From: Prorocentrum cordatum
Taxonomy: Eukaryota > Sar > Dinophyceae > Prorocentrales > Prorocentraceae
Direction: 5' to 3'
Assembly (NCBI GenBank): GCA_963575745.1
Contig: CAUYUJ010015512.1
Coordinates: 86,003-150,002, forward strand
Length of the DNA: 64,000 bases
A program made the position numbers and the translations under genes. Below the pieces are notes generated by a model. That model made no database searches, was not told the DNA's origin, and saw only the letters and a program-made list of their open reading frames with translations. Positions 43,827 through 54,150 of the stretch are shown here, piece by piece (the first letter of the stretch is position 1; the number at the start of each line of letters is the position of its first letter).

Positions 43827-45183
43827 CACCCCGCAATTGCGGATAAGAGTGAGGGGGCGGGCGCGGGCGACGCGGGCGTCGTCGAGCCGGCGGACCTCGT
43901 GGCCCCCACCTTCCTTGTCGATGGCGCTCTCCTCCACCTCCTCCTCCTCCTTCTCCTCCTCTTCCTCCTCCTTCTCCTCCTCCTCTTCCTCGTCCTCATC
44001 GTCATCGTCATCCTCCTCCTCCACCTCGTCCCTCCTCCTCCTCCTCCTCTTCTTCCTCGTCCTCCCTCTCCCCCCCTCGTCTTTTCATCATGGTCCTCCC
44101 ATTGTCGTCCTCCCCCTCATCGGCCTCCATCATCGTCCTCCCATTGTCGTCCATCATCATCATCCTCCCCATCCTCCCCCTCCTCGTCCTCCTCCTCCTC
44201 CTCCCCCTCCTCCCCCTCGTCCTCCTGCTCCTCCTCCTTTTCTTTCTCCACGTTCTCCTTACATCCTCTCTTCTTCCACGTTCTCCTCGTCCCCTGTTTA
44301 CTCATCCTGCCTCCCCCTCCTTTCCCAAGATAACTGCAACGCAATCTTTTTTCCACTTTATGCTCCCCGCCTTCTCTGATCAAGGCAACTCGCCAGGGCA
44401 AAGTTGCTGGACGGGCTGGCGTGGATGTGCGGGGCGTGAAGAGGTCCTTGCGGGCTCAGACGGCATGCAAGAATCCGCCGCCGCGCTTGTGCGGCATTGG
44501 TTTGTTCAGTGAACGTGGTTTAGGTCGCGGGTGGGTCGCGGGCTCTCCACCTCCACCTGGAAGGAATGCAAAAGCAGCCCGCCGCAAGCGCCAAAAAAAT
44601 TGGTTCGTACACGGAACGAGGTTTGGGTCGCGGGTGGGCCGCGGGTTCTCCACAGGGAACGAATGCAAAGGATGCCCGCCGCAGGCGCCGAAAATGTGGT
44701 TTGTACCCTGAACGTGGTCGCGGGTGGGCCGCGGGCTCTCCACCTGAAACGAATGCAAAATATGCCCGCCGCAGGCGCCGAAAAATGTGGTTTGTACCCT
44801 GAACGTGGTTTGGGTCGCGGGTTGGTCGCGAGTTGGTCACGGGATGTGTCGCGGGCTCTCCACTTGGAAGGAATGCAAAAAAACCCGCCGCAGGCGCCGA
44901 AAATTGTGGTTTGTACCTTGAACGTGGTTTGGGTCGAAGGTGGGTCGCGGGTGGGTCGCGGGGTAGGTCGCGGGTGGGTCGCGGGTGGGTCGCGGGTGGG
45001 TCGCGGGTGGGTCGCGGGGTGGGCCGCGGGGGGGTCGCGGGGTGGGTCGCGGGTTGGGTCGCGGGGTGGGTCGCGGGGTGGGTCGCGGGGTGGGTCGCGG
45101 GTGGGTCGCGCGGGTGGGTCGCGGGTGGGTCGCGGGGTGGGTCGCGGGGTGGGTCGCGGGTGGGTCGCGGGGCGCGGGTGGGT
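43827..45183. repeat. Direct duplication, copy 2
   Basis: Same order as copy 1, offset by about 1688 bases. Differences are indels in the TCC tract and the CTTACATCCTCTC insertion near 44265, and fewer GGTCGCGGGGTGG units. An AAC array follows (45187-45240). Confidence 0.9.
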
Positions 45184-45188
45184 CGACG

Positions 45189-45240
<52 letters not shown>

Positions 45241-45241
<1 letters not shown>

Positions 45242-45670
45242 CATTTTACCCGAACGCTCAGTGTTCTCACCAGTGCCAGGGTTTTCATGCGACGCGAGAC
45301 AATACCCCCACTTCGTGGGGGGGCAGTTCAAGCTCTACCAAATATCCAAACGACTCTTCGCGACCACCCAAACCCAGCTTCCCGCCCTATGACGTTGGGA
45401 CACTTCACTTCGTGGCGTGCGGACGACCGTGGCTACTACACTGGCGTGGGGTACACACCCACAGAACTTGGTCACTTATTCGGGGCGCGCGTGTGCCCAG
45501 CATCCTGCAATTGTGACATACAATACATGACACAGACAGACAGAGAGAGAGACAGAGAGCAGACAGAGAGAGAGACAGAGAGAGCGGAGTTGGTCACATT
45601 TTTGGGGCAAGTTCCTGAGATCGTCGTGTTTTTTGTTGGTCTTGCGCGCGCGAATGTCCACTTTACTTTT
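45241..45670. other. Intergenic, no gene seen
   Basis: Contains a short GACAGAGAGA tract (45530-45590). No exon-like reading. Confidence 0.4.
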
Positions 45671-45674
45671 TTTT

Positions 45675-46215
45675 TGCAAGGGAGTATTGAAATTTGATTA
45701 TGTTAGAACAAGAAAAAGTAGCTCGCGCGAGCTCATGTAACATAAATGTTGAAAAACCATTGGTTTTGTGGGAGTCGGACAGCGCGCGCGGGATGAAATT
45801 TGGACATTTTTTTTTGAAAAACCATTGGGTTTTTGATGTTTTTATGTTGAAATCGTTACGAAACCTAAGGTTCTGGAAGGATTTCGTCTTGCGCGCGCGA
45901 ATGTCCACTTTACCTTATTTTTTGCAAGGGATTATTGAAATTTGATTATGTTAGAACAAGAAAAAGTAGCTCGCGCGAGCTCATGTAACATAAATGTTGA
46001 AAAACCATTGGTTTTGTGGGATTCGGACAGCGCGCGCGGAAGGACATTTTGACAATTTTTTCTTAAAAAACCATTGGGTTTTTGATGTTTTTATGTTAAA
46101 ATCGTTACGAAACCTAAGGTTTTGGAAGGATTTCGTCTTGCGCGCACGAATGTCCACTTTACCTTATTTTTTGCAAGGGATTCTTGCAATTTGATCAAGT
46201 AAGAACAAGAATTTT
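45675..46215. repeat. AT-rich 248-base tandem repeat, two units plus part
   Basis: TGCAAGGGA recurs at 45675, 45923 and 46172. Each unit carries TTAGAACAAGAAAAAGTAGC, a GCTCGCGCGAGC palindrome, AACCATTGGTTTTGTGGG and CTTGCGCGCGCGAATGTCC. It is far more AT-rich than the surroundings. A plus frame reads KNHWVFDVFMLKSLRNLRFW in both units, 83 and 66 codons long, with conserved wording despite indels. I cannot tell coding from repeat conservation. Confidence 0.8.
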
Positions 46216-46396
46216 CATTTTATAGTGTTTTTTGCAAGGGAAAACGGATTACAACAAAACAACCGGATCCGGACACAATCCACTTTTCTGAAGCTTTCGC
46301 TAGAAAATGAAGGAAATGAGGCTGCGGCCTAGGTTTTGGAGGGGGGTCGCGCACCAGGGGTCTCAACAATAATATTTCTTTAGAAGTAATAATATT

Positions 46397-46616
<220 letters not shown>

Positions 46617-46692
46617 GAATCCGCACCGCGGAATTCCACATCAGCCACGCACCCAGGGACAGTGAATGACCGTTCGGCCCCCTCACTCTGAT

Positions 46693-47856
46693 TTCTGTCC
46701 TCTCAGATGTGGGTCGTCGTCGCCCTCGCCGGCCGACGTCGCCCGCGTCGTCGTCCCAGCTCCTACCCCGCCCCCGCGCTGCCCCCAGGGGCGGGGCGGG
46801 CGCGGGCTGGCCTTCAGGCAGGACAGGGCCGGCGGGCCAAGACGGGCTGCAAACGGGCGGGCGCTTCGCACGGATGGGCGTCCGCTTGAGATCGCGGCTG
46901 CGCGCGCAGGACCAGGCGGGAGAGCCCAGGATCGAATCGATCCGTCGGATCGGCGATCGAAATGGATCGGATCGGCGTAAATCGGCAGCCAAGTCGGGAA
47001 AAGTCGAATCGGCGGACATCGGCAGGCTAGTATGCCTCCAGTGACAGATCGGAATCCAAATCGGAATCCCAAGTCGAATCGAATCGGAGCCGGAAGCCAT
47101 CGAATTGATGAGCATCGTCTACCGATGCCTATCCCGAGTGGCTGGGCCGTGGCACTGGCCCCGCTGGCCGACTTAGCGCATTGTTGAGATCTCGCGGCTG
47201 CGCGCGGAGAGACTGCAGTAGAAGGGGGACGACAAAGAGGGACTGGCTAGGGGGGTGGCCATTCTCGCCCCGCGTCTATTCTGGAAGTAGTCGTTGACTC
47301 TTGGAGGTTTGCTTGCCTTCGGATGCTTGCCAGCAGCTGCATCTCGCTCAAGAACGTTCCGGGGGTGCCTGGGTCGTCCCGAAAGGTCGCCAGCGGCCCG
47401 AGTCACGGCCCGAAAGCCAACGCCCTCGCATCGTGAAAAGATCACGACTCACGGCGGAAGGCATTCGGCAGTCTTCGGACTCCGGGGGCCCTTCTGAAGG
47501 GCAACGCTGTTGGGATACGGACTCAGGGGGGTGGGGGGCATTGGCTCAGGATCGGCGCTGCATCGCCGATGCATCGGCGACGGGCGCTCGATTCCCGACG
47601 ACAGAAACTTGCCAGCTGCACACGTCCTGATGGCTCGAGTTCGCCCTGCTGCGTGGCGCGCTGGGCGCATCCGGGCGTCTTTCATCCGCTTTCAGCGTCT
47701 GGTCGCTGCCTGCGGGGTCCCGACCTTGCCCCGGGAAGTGGCCCTGGCCCGCGGGATATATGTTTGTGTTGCTTGCTCTCCCCCCTCCAGGCCTGAGGCG
47801 GTGCACAAAGGGGGCGAGACTTATGTTGCCCCCATCGTACTGAAGGACCAAATCCC
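46693..47856. other. Intergenic with ATCGG-type repeats
   Basis: Degenerate GGATCGGATCGGCG words at 46925-47110 resemble 52.42-52.66 kb. GGATGCTTGCCAGCAGCTGC near 47320 recurs inverted near 55.89 kb. A family 6-like CATCGCCGATGCATCGGCGA lies near 47562. No gene. Confidence 0.45.
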
Positions 47857-47974
47857 AGAAATAATTTCGAGCACCCGGAAAAGTGTCGAAACAGTGCCGG
47901 ACGAATGTCGCCCAGGGCCCGACACGTGAAAACCCCCGAGTTTCGGTACCTTGCTGGTGCTCGACATTCCTTCT
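47857..47974. mobile_element. Family 7 TIR element, second copy
   Basis: AGAAATAATTTCGAGCACCC at the left; the right end TGGTGCTCGACATTCCTTCT is its inverted partner. Internal CCCGACACGTGAAAACCC is shared with 3883-3996, and so is the left flank, so the mobile unit may be larger. Confidence 0.68.
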
Positions 47975-48316
47975 GGCGGTCAAGACTACGGAACACCATC
48001 AGGGGAGACTGGCTCCGAGGGCGGAAGCAGCGACCTGTACTCGGCGCTGTAGCGCGGAGGGATCGCCGGCGGGCCCCAGAGCCCCGAGCCGAACTCTCCT
48101 GGGCAGGCCTGGGACGCCCAGGCCCCGGTCGGCGAGGCTTTGGGGCACTGGGCGACTGGGCATCGATGCCCCCACCTGAGACCGTCACCTCCCCGTCGCT
48201 GGTGGGCGAGACCCGGACGTCGATTTCATGATTTCAGCAGCGCCCGCGTCAGGAAAAGGCACACAGTCCTCGGGAGGGGGTCGAGTGGTCCGAATTTTGA
48301 CAGATCACTGCCGAAA

Positions 48317-48590
48317 CACGTATGACGCCACTATGTGGACGGTGCCACTGGGGCCTCAGGTAGAACCTCCTATGGGGCCACGAAACGTGTGAGGAATGTG
48401 CTGAACCAAATGTGACGCCACCGAAACGCCACCGTGTGGACGGTGCCACTGGTGCCTTTGGTGGAGCTCCCTGTGGGGTCACGAAACGTGGGCGGGGAAT
48501 GCCGAAACGGGTGTGCCGCCACCATGTGCCTTAGGTGGAGCTCCCCATGGCCGATTGGGCCACGTAACGTGTGCGGGGTGTGCCGAAACA
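48317..48590. repeat. About 105-base tandem repeat, three units
   Basis: GTGTGGACGGTGCCACTGG near 48331 and 48434, and CCACCATGTGCCTTAGGTGG near 48519. Each is followed by a GTGGAGCTCC-like word and GGCCACGAAACGTGTGCGG. Confidence 0.65.
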
Positions 48591-48813
48591 GAGACATGCG
48601 GATGGCAGATGCAGGAGTGGGAGGAGGAGGGGGAGGAGGAAAGTGAGGCGGGACGAGGGGCGCTCTCTCTTCAAAACGAAGACCCTACACCACAGGATGG
48701 TCGGTACATGGATGATGCGGAGATCCGCGTCGAAAACATTAATACGCAGGAGATCTGGCTTCCGGGCCATGAGCTGGGCCTCCAGCAACCGTCCGGGACG
48801 ATTCTGGTATCCC

Positions 48814-49013
48814 AGGGAGCACCCTCGCGGCTGCTGTAGGGGGCCACATGCGAACCCCACCCCTGCCCCCCACGATTTCTGATGGGGAGGGTGGGGTTCA
48901 CTTCGCTCGGGAGCTCCCAAGCGAAGTGAACCCCATCCTTCCCCTCAGAAATCGTCGGGGGGCAGTGGTAGGGTTCGCATGTGGCCCCCTGCAGGGAGCA
49001 CCCTCGCGGCTGC
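48814..49013. mobile_element. Foldback element between 21-base direct repeats
   Basis: AGGGAGCACCCTCGCGGCTG plus C occurs at 48814-48834 and 48993-49013, identical. Between them 158 bases form two inverted arms of nearly 80 bases, AGGGGGCCACATGCGAACCC to a centre near CGGGAGCTCCC. Identical flanks and well-paired arms indicate recent insertion. A 21-base duplication is long for cut-and-paste elements. It has no coding capacity. Confidence 0.8.
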
Positions 49014-49387
49014 CGGCAAGCTTCCAGGGGCCAGAAGCCCCCCTTGCAGCCCACGAGCCCCTACGACGACGTCGTCGCCGCCCTCGCCTTGCTCGCCACC
49101 CGCGTCGCCGGCTCCTCGTCCTGAGACGGGTTCTCGAAGTCCCGGGGCCCGGGGAAGTCCCGGGTGGCCCGAAAACAGCGAAAAGCCCGAGGACGGGTTT
49201 CCCTCAGGACCCCTTCCCAGATCTCCGACGACGTGCGTTTACAAGGCGCGGTCCCAGAAGACGCGACCTTTGCCCTGGGGTAGCTTTTCGTCCTGATCAT
49301 TTCTCATTTTCCCTGGGCCCGATGACGGGCCTCAGAGGCCGAAGTCTAGGAAAGACAAACGTCTGGGCTGAAACAACGATAACGGAG
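49014..49387. other. Possible exon-bearing DNA, strand unresolved
   Basis: A plus frame after TTGCAG near 49051 reads SPYDDVVAALALLATRVAGS then stops. The antisense frame is also open for about 80 codons. Neither has decisive borders, so no gene is called. Confidence 0.3.
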
Positions 49388-50283
49388 AATCCCACCAGCC
49401 CTCTGGGCGTAGGTGGTCTAGGGGCGATTTCTCTTCCAACCCAGTCCTCTTCCCCTTCGGGGAGGGGTTTACCCCTCCCCCTACTCGCCCCCCTTGACCT
49501 GGAGGGGGGGGTTCGCGCGCGGTCAGCGCGTCCAAGATGGCTCCACGTGGGCATCAGTGCCCAAGATAACTTCCAAGATGGCACAAGATAGCCCAAGATG
49601 TCTCAATATGGCTCTCAAGATGCTCCAAGAGGCTCCAAGACCGCTCCAAGACGGCTCCGAGTGGCCAGGGAGCCTCCCCAGGAGGCCGCCAAGAGTCCAA
49701 AGTCATTCAAAAACCTAAAGAGCATCAATGATTGTTGCCTTCTCGCCTTTTTGCTTCCGATGGCCTTCCGAGGCTTCAAGATAGCTCCAAGTGGGCCCCT
49801 GAGGGCCCCAAGAGCGCCCAAGAGCGCTCCAAGAGCGCCCCAAGAGGTGTCCAAGAGACGATTCTAGGCACTCTAATAAAGGGGCAAGGAATATTGGAGC
49901 TCCTCCCTTCTGTAATCGATGTCCTCCAAGTTGGCTCCAAGAGCGTCTCCAAGCCACCCAAACGCGCCCCAAGGGGGCCAAGGAGAGGCTCCCAAGAGAC
50001 CCCCAAAAAAACCCAAGAGGCTCCCCGAGGTACACAAGAGGCCCCCCAGACCGCCAAGATGCCTCCTAGACGCCCCAAGAAGCCCCAAAACTCGCCATTA
50101 TCCTCCTCCTTTTCCTCTTCTTCCGCCTCCTCCTCTTTATCCGCCTCGTTCTCCCCCTCCCTCCTCCTCCTCCTCCTCCTCCTCCTCCTCCCTCCTCCTC
50201 CTCCTCCTCCTCCTCCTCCTCCTCCTCCTCCTCCTCCTCCCCCACCTCCTCCTCCTCCTCGTCCTCCTCCCTCAGCATCCAGG
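49388..50283. repeat. Composite repeat C
   Basis: Head with CCCACCAGCCCTCTGGGCG and GGGGAGGGGTTTACCCCTCC, then CCAAGA 12-mers. The CTTCTCGCCTTTTTGCTTCC block (near 49741) and TATTGGAGCTCCTCCCTTC block follow, with more 12-mers and a TCC microsatellite to about 50273. Instead of the usual tail, the zinc-finger gene begins 27 bases later. Confidence 0.75.
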
Positions 50284-50309
50284 GGCTGACCTGATCGTCG
50301 AGGTCTGTG

Positions 50310-50837
50310 ATGGCTTCTGGGGGTGCGAAGAGGCCGTGGGTGCCTGCCCAAGTGGACCAGAAGACGCTCGAGGTGCACCGACGCGAGTTCCTGGAGGAGC
50401 AGCAACGGGACGCCAACAGGAAGAAGTTCATGGCCGGGAAGGCTTCTCGGCCTTCGAAGTCGACACCGGTGCGGCACAACCTGGGGAAGAACTCCAGCTT
50501 CAGGGTGCCGATCTGGAAGTGCAACAAGTGTGCGTACAAAAACTTCGGGTTCAGGACCACTTGCGAGAAGTGCGCTGGACCTCCGCCAGCGGCCACAGTG
50601 GAGCTGCAGAAGGAGTCCTTGAAGGAGGAGGAGACGGAGTTGGTCAGCTTGAGCAAGGAGCAGGCCTCGTCGTCGGACCCCAACCTAAAGGAGGTTCTGA
50701 AGACGCATGCCACGAAGAACGAGGAGGAGTCGCCAACGGACTGGGACCCGTACCTGGTGGTCGATGAGGTTATGGACGAGACGCAAGAGACGTTCAATCC
50801 ATTGGGAGGCGCGATGCGGCTCAACCGCTACACTTGA
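50310..50837 (+). CDS. RanBP2-type zinc-finger protein
   Basis: 175 codons from ATG 50310 to TGA 50835-50837. Residues 69-88 form a canonical RanBP2 zinc finger, W-x-C-x2-C-x3-N-x6-C-x2-C, with Trp69, Cys71, Cys74, Asn78, Cys85 and Cys88 all present. Such fingers bind single-stranded RNA or ubiquitin/Ran depending on surface residues. The flanks are charged: a basic N-terminal third with EFLEEQQRDANRKKFMAGK and an acidic C-terminal half. Codons are strongly GC-ending. The frame continues after the TGA for 37 more coding-like codons to TAG at 50949-50951 (NQQEEMVDQCSKEKKVEDLL). The TGA may therefore be a nonsense mutation, readthrough or sequencing error. An in-frame GTG directly precedes the ATG and is ignored. 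Confidence 0.75.
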   Translation: MASGGAKRPWVPAQVDQKTLEVHRREFLEEQQRDANRKKFMAGKASRPSKSTPVRHNLGKNSSFRVPIWKCNKCAYKNFGFRTTCEKCAGPPPAATVELQKESLKEEETELVSLSKEQASSSDPNLKEVLKTHATKNEEESPTDWDPYLVVDEVMDETQETFNPLGGAMRLNRYT

Positions 50838-50951
50838 AACACGGAGTACCAGAGCATTAAGAACCAGCAGGAGGAGATGGTGGACCAGTGCAGCAAGGAG
50901 AAGAAGGTGGAGGACCTGCTCAACCAGGTGGACAAAGAGATCTCGGCGTAG
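50838..50951 (+). pseudogene. In-frame extension of the zinc-finger ORF beyond TGA
   Basis: Same register as the upstream ORF, 37 codons with the same GC-ending codons and charged helix composition, ending LLNQVDKEISA then TAG. Its coding look suggests the ancestral protein was 212 or 213 residues with a sense codon at position 176. Confidence 0.6.
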
Positions 50952-50973
50952 GCTGGCCTAGCATCGGCGAGTC

Positions 50974-51570
50974 GTGCCAGGTCGAGTGATTCACCATCGG
51001 GAGCAGCGACGACGTGATCGAGACGTACCGTACAAGTGCATCGACCAGATCTTCGCTCATTGGCGGAGGGTGGCTGTGTGCGGAAGCCAGGCCGTTAAAG
51101 ATGCCGCAAGGAAATCGGACATCGACGGGGGGGGAATCATGCTGAACAAGAACACCCTGGAGGACAGTCCTGGTGCGGGCCTGACCTCTTCTCCTGGTCT
51201 GTCGGACGCTGATTCGCAGGTCGTCGGTAGCGGCGGCCTCTTCGATGATCCAGTGGCCGGTAGCGACCCCAGGTTTGACCTCCCTGATCTCCCGCCGTTC
51301 CCGAAGCTGGGGGTAGACCCTGGGCTTGCGGGCTCGGACGCCGCCGAGGCGGAAACCGACGTCGAGGGCGCGGGCGCTGATCAGAAGCAATCCCACCCTG
51401 GGCCTACAGTTTTGGACTCGGAGTCTGACGACCGCATGCAGAGGGACTCCGAGGAATGCTTTAACGTCATCTTGCGCTTCCAGGGGGCTCTGGGTCATCT
51501 CGGCGATCTTTCTGACACTGAGCGCCAGAATCTCCGCAAGGCAGGCCTGAAGTGGATCGACGACGGCTAA
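50974..51570 (+). CDS. Hypothetical acidic protein or exon
   Basis: Open frame with stop TAA at 51568-51570. The first ATG is at 51139 (143 codons), but the frame is coding-like from about 50980, so its true start may be in another exon. The middle is acidic and proline-rich (FDLPDLPPFPKLGVDPGL). The C-terminus, DLSDTERQNLRKAGLKWIDD, is helical. No family is recognised. It follows the zinc-finger ORF by 22 bases in a different register, so the two could be parts of one broken or spliced gene. The antisense strand is also open for 236 codons but has less natural composition. Confidence 0.4.
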   Translation: MPGRVIHHREQRRRDRDVPYKCIDQIFAHWRRVAVCGSQAVKDAARKSDIDGGGIMLNKNTLEDSPGAGLTSSPGLSDADSQVVGSGGLFDDPVAGSDPRFDLPDLPPFPKLGVDPGLAGSDAAEAETDVEGAGADQKQSHPGPTVLDSESDDRMQRDSEECFNVILRFQGALGHLGDLSDTERQNLRKAGLKWIDDG

Positions 51571-52169
51571 GCTCGCGGTTGCGTGGGCCCATGCCGTCGG
51601 TGCCCTCTTTACTTTGCGCGCCGCCTGCAATAGGGCACCGTGTCGTTTTTGGGTGGCATCTGTCCATCGGCGTCCTCTTCAAGCTCGCTGGGCGTTGGCT
51701 CAGCTCGGTATCTCGGCGTTGGTCCGAGGTCCCTTCGGCTAGTTGACCGTTGTGCCATCGGGTGCGGCGCAGCGCCTCGGTGATGGCCCGAGGCGCGCTC
51801 GGCCTGCGCGCCAGGCTCCGTGGACGTGGAGCGTGTAATCAGAGACCCTCAGAGACCCTCGTCCTCCTCCACTTGATCCTCCTCCTTCTTCTCCTCCTTC
51901 TCCTCCTGCTCTTCTCCCGCATCCCCCTCGTCCTCCTTCCCCGTCTTTCCTCATTCGACAGGTCCGCGAAGGCGCATATGGTTCGCTCCTGAGTCTGCGC
52001 AGGCTGATCCATGACTTCAGTTTGACGGCTTCCCTGGCTCTTGATCCAATGCATGCTCCGTTACTTCCCTGGTCAAGGCAACTCGCCTGGGCATCGTTTG
52101 TGGATGGGCTTGTGGGGAAAGGCGAAGTGTCAAGAGTTGGGTTTGCATCAATCGAGGAACAAGCGTCCT
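51571..52169. other. Downstream DNA with TCC tract and composite-repeat tail
   Basis: A CTC/TCC tract at 51860-51930 and a tail copy at about 52050-52135 (GGCAACTCGCCTGGGCATCG, TTTGTGGATGGGCTTGTGGG). A partial family 4 arm follows at 52178-52212. Confidence 0.55.
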
Positions 52170-52399
52170 ACATAAACATAAACTCTCGGAGGTCCGCGCG
52201 GGCTGGCCCTAGGTAACCGTGCGAAGCTCCAAAAGCAAGGCCTTGACGGCTAGGGACGCCTGTCCTAAGGCGGCTGGGAACTCTATACCCCCATCTGCCG
52301 CCACAGGGTGCTAACTCCCCAACCGCCCCGGGACAAGCGTCCCCGATCGCGGAACAACTGACCTTGCTCCGTTATTCATCCGCTGATGTTCGTCTTCGA

Positions 52400-52680
52400 T
52401 TCATGGCTCGATCAACTAACATCGAATCGGGAAATCGGATCGCAACGTGCGTCGGATCGGGCTGCATCGGCACGGAATCGGAATCGAATGGAATCGGCTG
52501 CACCAAGATGCGCAACAACGCCACGCAAACATATGGCCGCATCGGAGAAGTGGAAACCGAATCGGAGCGAGCCGGCCAGAATCGACGGTTATATGGCGAT
52601 CACCGCCGCCTTCGATTCTCGCCTTCGATTCATGGCGCTCGCCGCTGCCGATTCCAAACATCGGATCACAGCTGATTCTC
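52400..52680. repeat. Degenerate GAATCGG/ATTC repeats
   Basis: AATCGGAATCGAATGGAATC-type words recur, related to 46.9-47.1 kb. TCGCCTTCGATTCATGGC near 52620 repeats GTCTTCGATTCATGGC near 52390. Confidence 0.5.
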
Positions 52681-52846
52681 GCCTTCTCTCCTCTCTCCTC
52701 CTCTTCCCTCTCGGAGGCACGACGTTTGCTCACCTTTACGTACGTTATCGTTCAGGCCACTGCGCTGCAACAGCACCCGTTTACGCTTTACGGGCCAACC
52801 CATGTGGTTTGACCGCGCGCCTCTGTCTGTCTTTGGGATACCGAAA

Positions 52847-52985
52847 GGTACCGATACCGCTACTTCCCGGACCTCTTCCGGGGTTCGTTCTGACCAGAAT
52901 ATCGAGGCGAATCCAGCGCGGCGACGATGGCCTCCCAGGAGGCCCACAAGGGGGAAAACGAGGGAGGGGTAGCGATATGGGTACC
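52847..52985. mobile_element. Family 3 TIR element, best copy
   Basis: GGTACCGATACCGCTACTTC at the left and GGGTAGCGATATGGGTACC at the right form about 20-base TIRs around a 139-base element. Inside are TATCGAGGCGAATCCAGCG and TCCCAGGAGGCCCACAAGG. Confidence 0.78.
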
Positions 52986-53092
52986 TGTCCCTCCTCTGAT
53001 GTCTGCCTGCCTCTCCGGCAGCTGCCAAGTTGACGGGGCCGGCCGCGCCAGCACACTCAGGTGAGAACTCTTCCACCTCTGAGTGGTCGTCT

Positions 53093-53260
53093 CTCCCCCC
53101 CGCCTCCGCGGCCGCCCCGTCTGTCCTCTCCCCGCTCTTTGCACGCTGGCCCATTCGCTCCTCGGGGCCCCCCTCCAGCTCCAGCGCTGGTGCAGCCAGC
53201 CCTGCCTCGCCGCCGACGGACAAAAAGTCTGCCCGCCTGTCGGAGGCCGCTGCTGCCGGA
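53093..53260 (-). CDS. Candidate isolated exon (weak)
   Basis: Between CCGACAG|GCGG and CAGAG|GTGG the minus strand reads RADFLSVGGEAGLAAPALEL and then an acidic, Glu/Arg-rich stretch. Borders obey the AG|G rule seen in the ARM-like gene. The family 3 element at 52847-52985 lies about 70 bases downstream of the donor. No partner exon was found, so this may be chance in GC-rich DNA. Confidence 0.3.
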
Positions 53261-54150
53261 GGCCGCACGCGCTGGCCGCGCGCTGCGCGCGGGCGGCGGC
53301 CCCCCCCCCCCCCCCCTGGGCGCCTCCGGGGCGGGCGGCGCCCGCCGAGCCCGCAGCCCTCGACGGCTCGGCGGGCGCGGGGCCGCCGCCGGCGCCTGGC
53401 GTTCGCGCGGGCGGGCGCACGCAAGGGGGGGCGACCGCGCGGCGGCTGCGCGATGTCGCAGGGGCGCCGGCCCGAGACTGCCTCGCGTCGTGAGGCAGAG
53501 CGGCGGACGGCCTCTTCGGTCGCTGCTTGCTTCAGCCTCCGGGGGCCCTCGCCAGGCCCCAGGACCGCCAGGAAACGGGTCGGGACGAGAAGCTGGTCCC
53601 GGGCAATGGGTAGAGACCTCTGGGGGTCGACGCTGTGGAATAACTCATGACGTCGGGGGGTCGGGGGGCTGACGCGCAAAACGACGAATTTTTCAATCCT
53701 GGCGTTTTTCCTCGGTTTCGGCCTCAGGGGCCCAGGGTCGGGGCGCGGGACCCTCAAAGATGGGGTCGTAGGACCTCTGGGGGCGCGGATTTCAAAAAAA
53801 AACGCCAGAGGTCGTCTGCGATGGTGGCCACGGGGGGAGGAGGGGGGAGGGAGAGATGAAGATCCAAGGGCCTTGGACTCCAGTGTTCAAGGTTTTGCGA
53901 GCGCGGCGGGCCATCGAAAGTAGTCAAGGCTGGACCGAAGAGGTGCGGACGCAAGGAACCCCTTGGGAAGGTACCCATCCTTTCCATCGGTTTCGATTGT
54001 GTCTGCGATCAGAGGGCGATTAGGGTTCGATGCATCCCCCCTGAGCCTCATCACCCCACCCCTAACGCTGCCCCCGACCCATGAAGAGCGACCTCAAAAA
54101 AACAGAGCAGGTCCAACCTGGGATCCCGTCCTACTCCAGCGGAGAAAAAA
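53261..54150. other. GC-rich intergenic, no gene seen
   Basis: 53.28-53.45 kb is very GC-rich and open in several frames. ATTAGGGTTCGATGCATCCC near 54.02 kb resembles 15.37 and 24.4 kb. Confidence 0.4.

Noticed and set aside
50920-51630. A 236-codon antisense frame opposite the hypothetical acidic ORF
   Set aside because: Antisense of GC-rich coding DNA is often open; the plus strand has the more natural composition and a GC-ending codon pattern.
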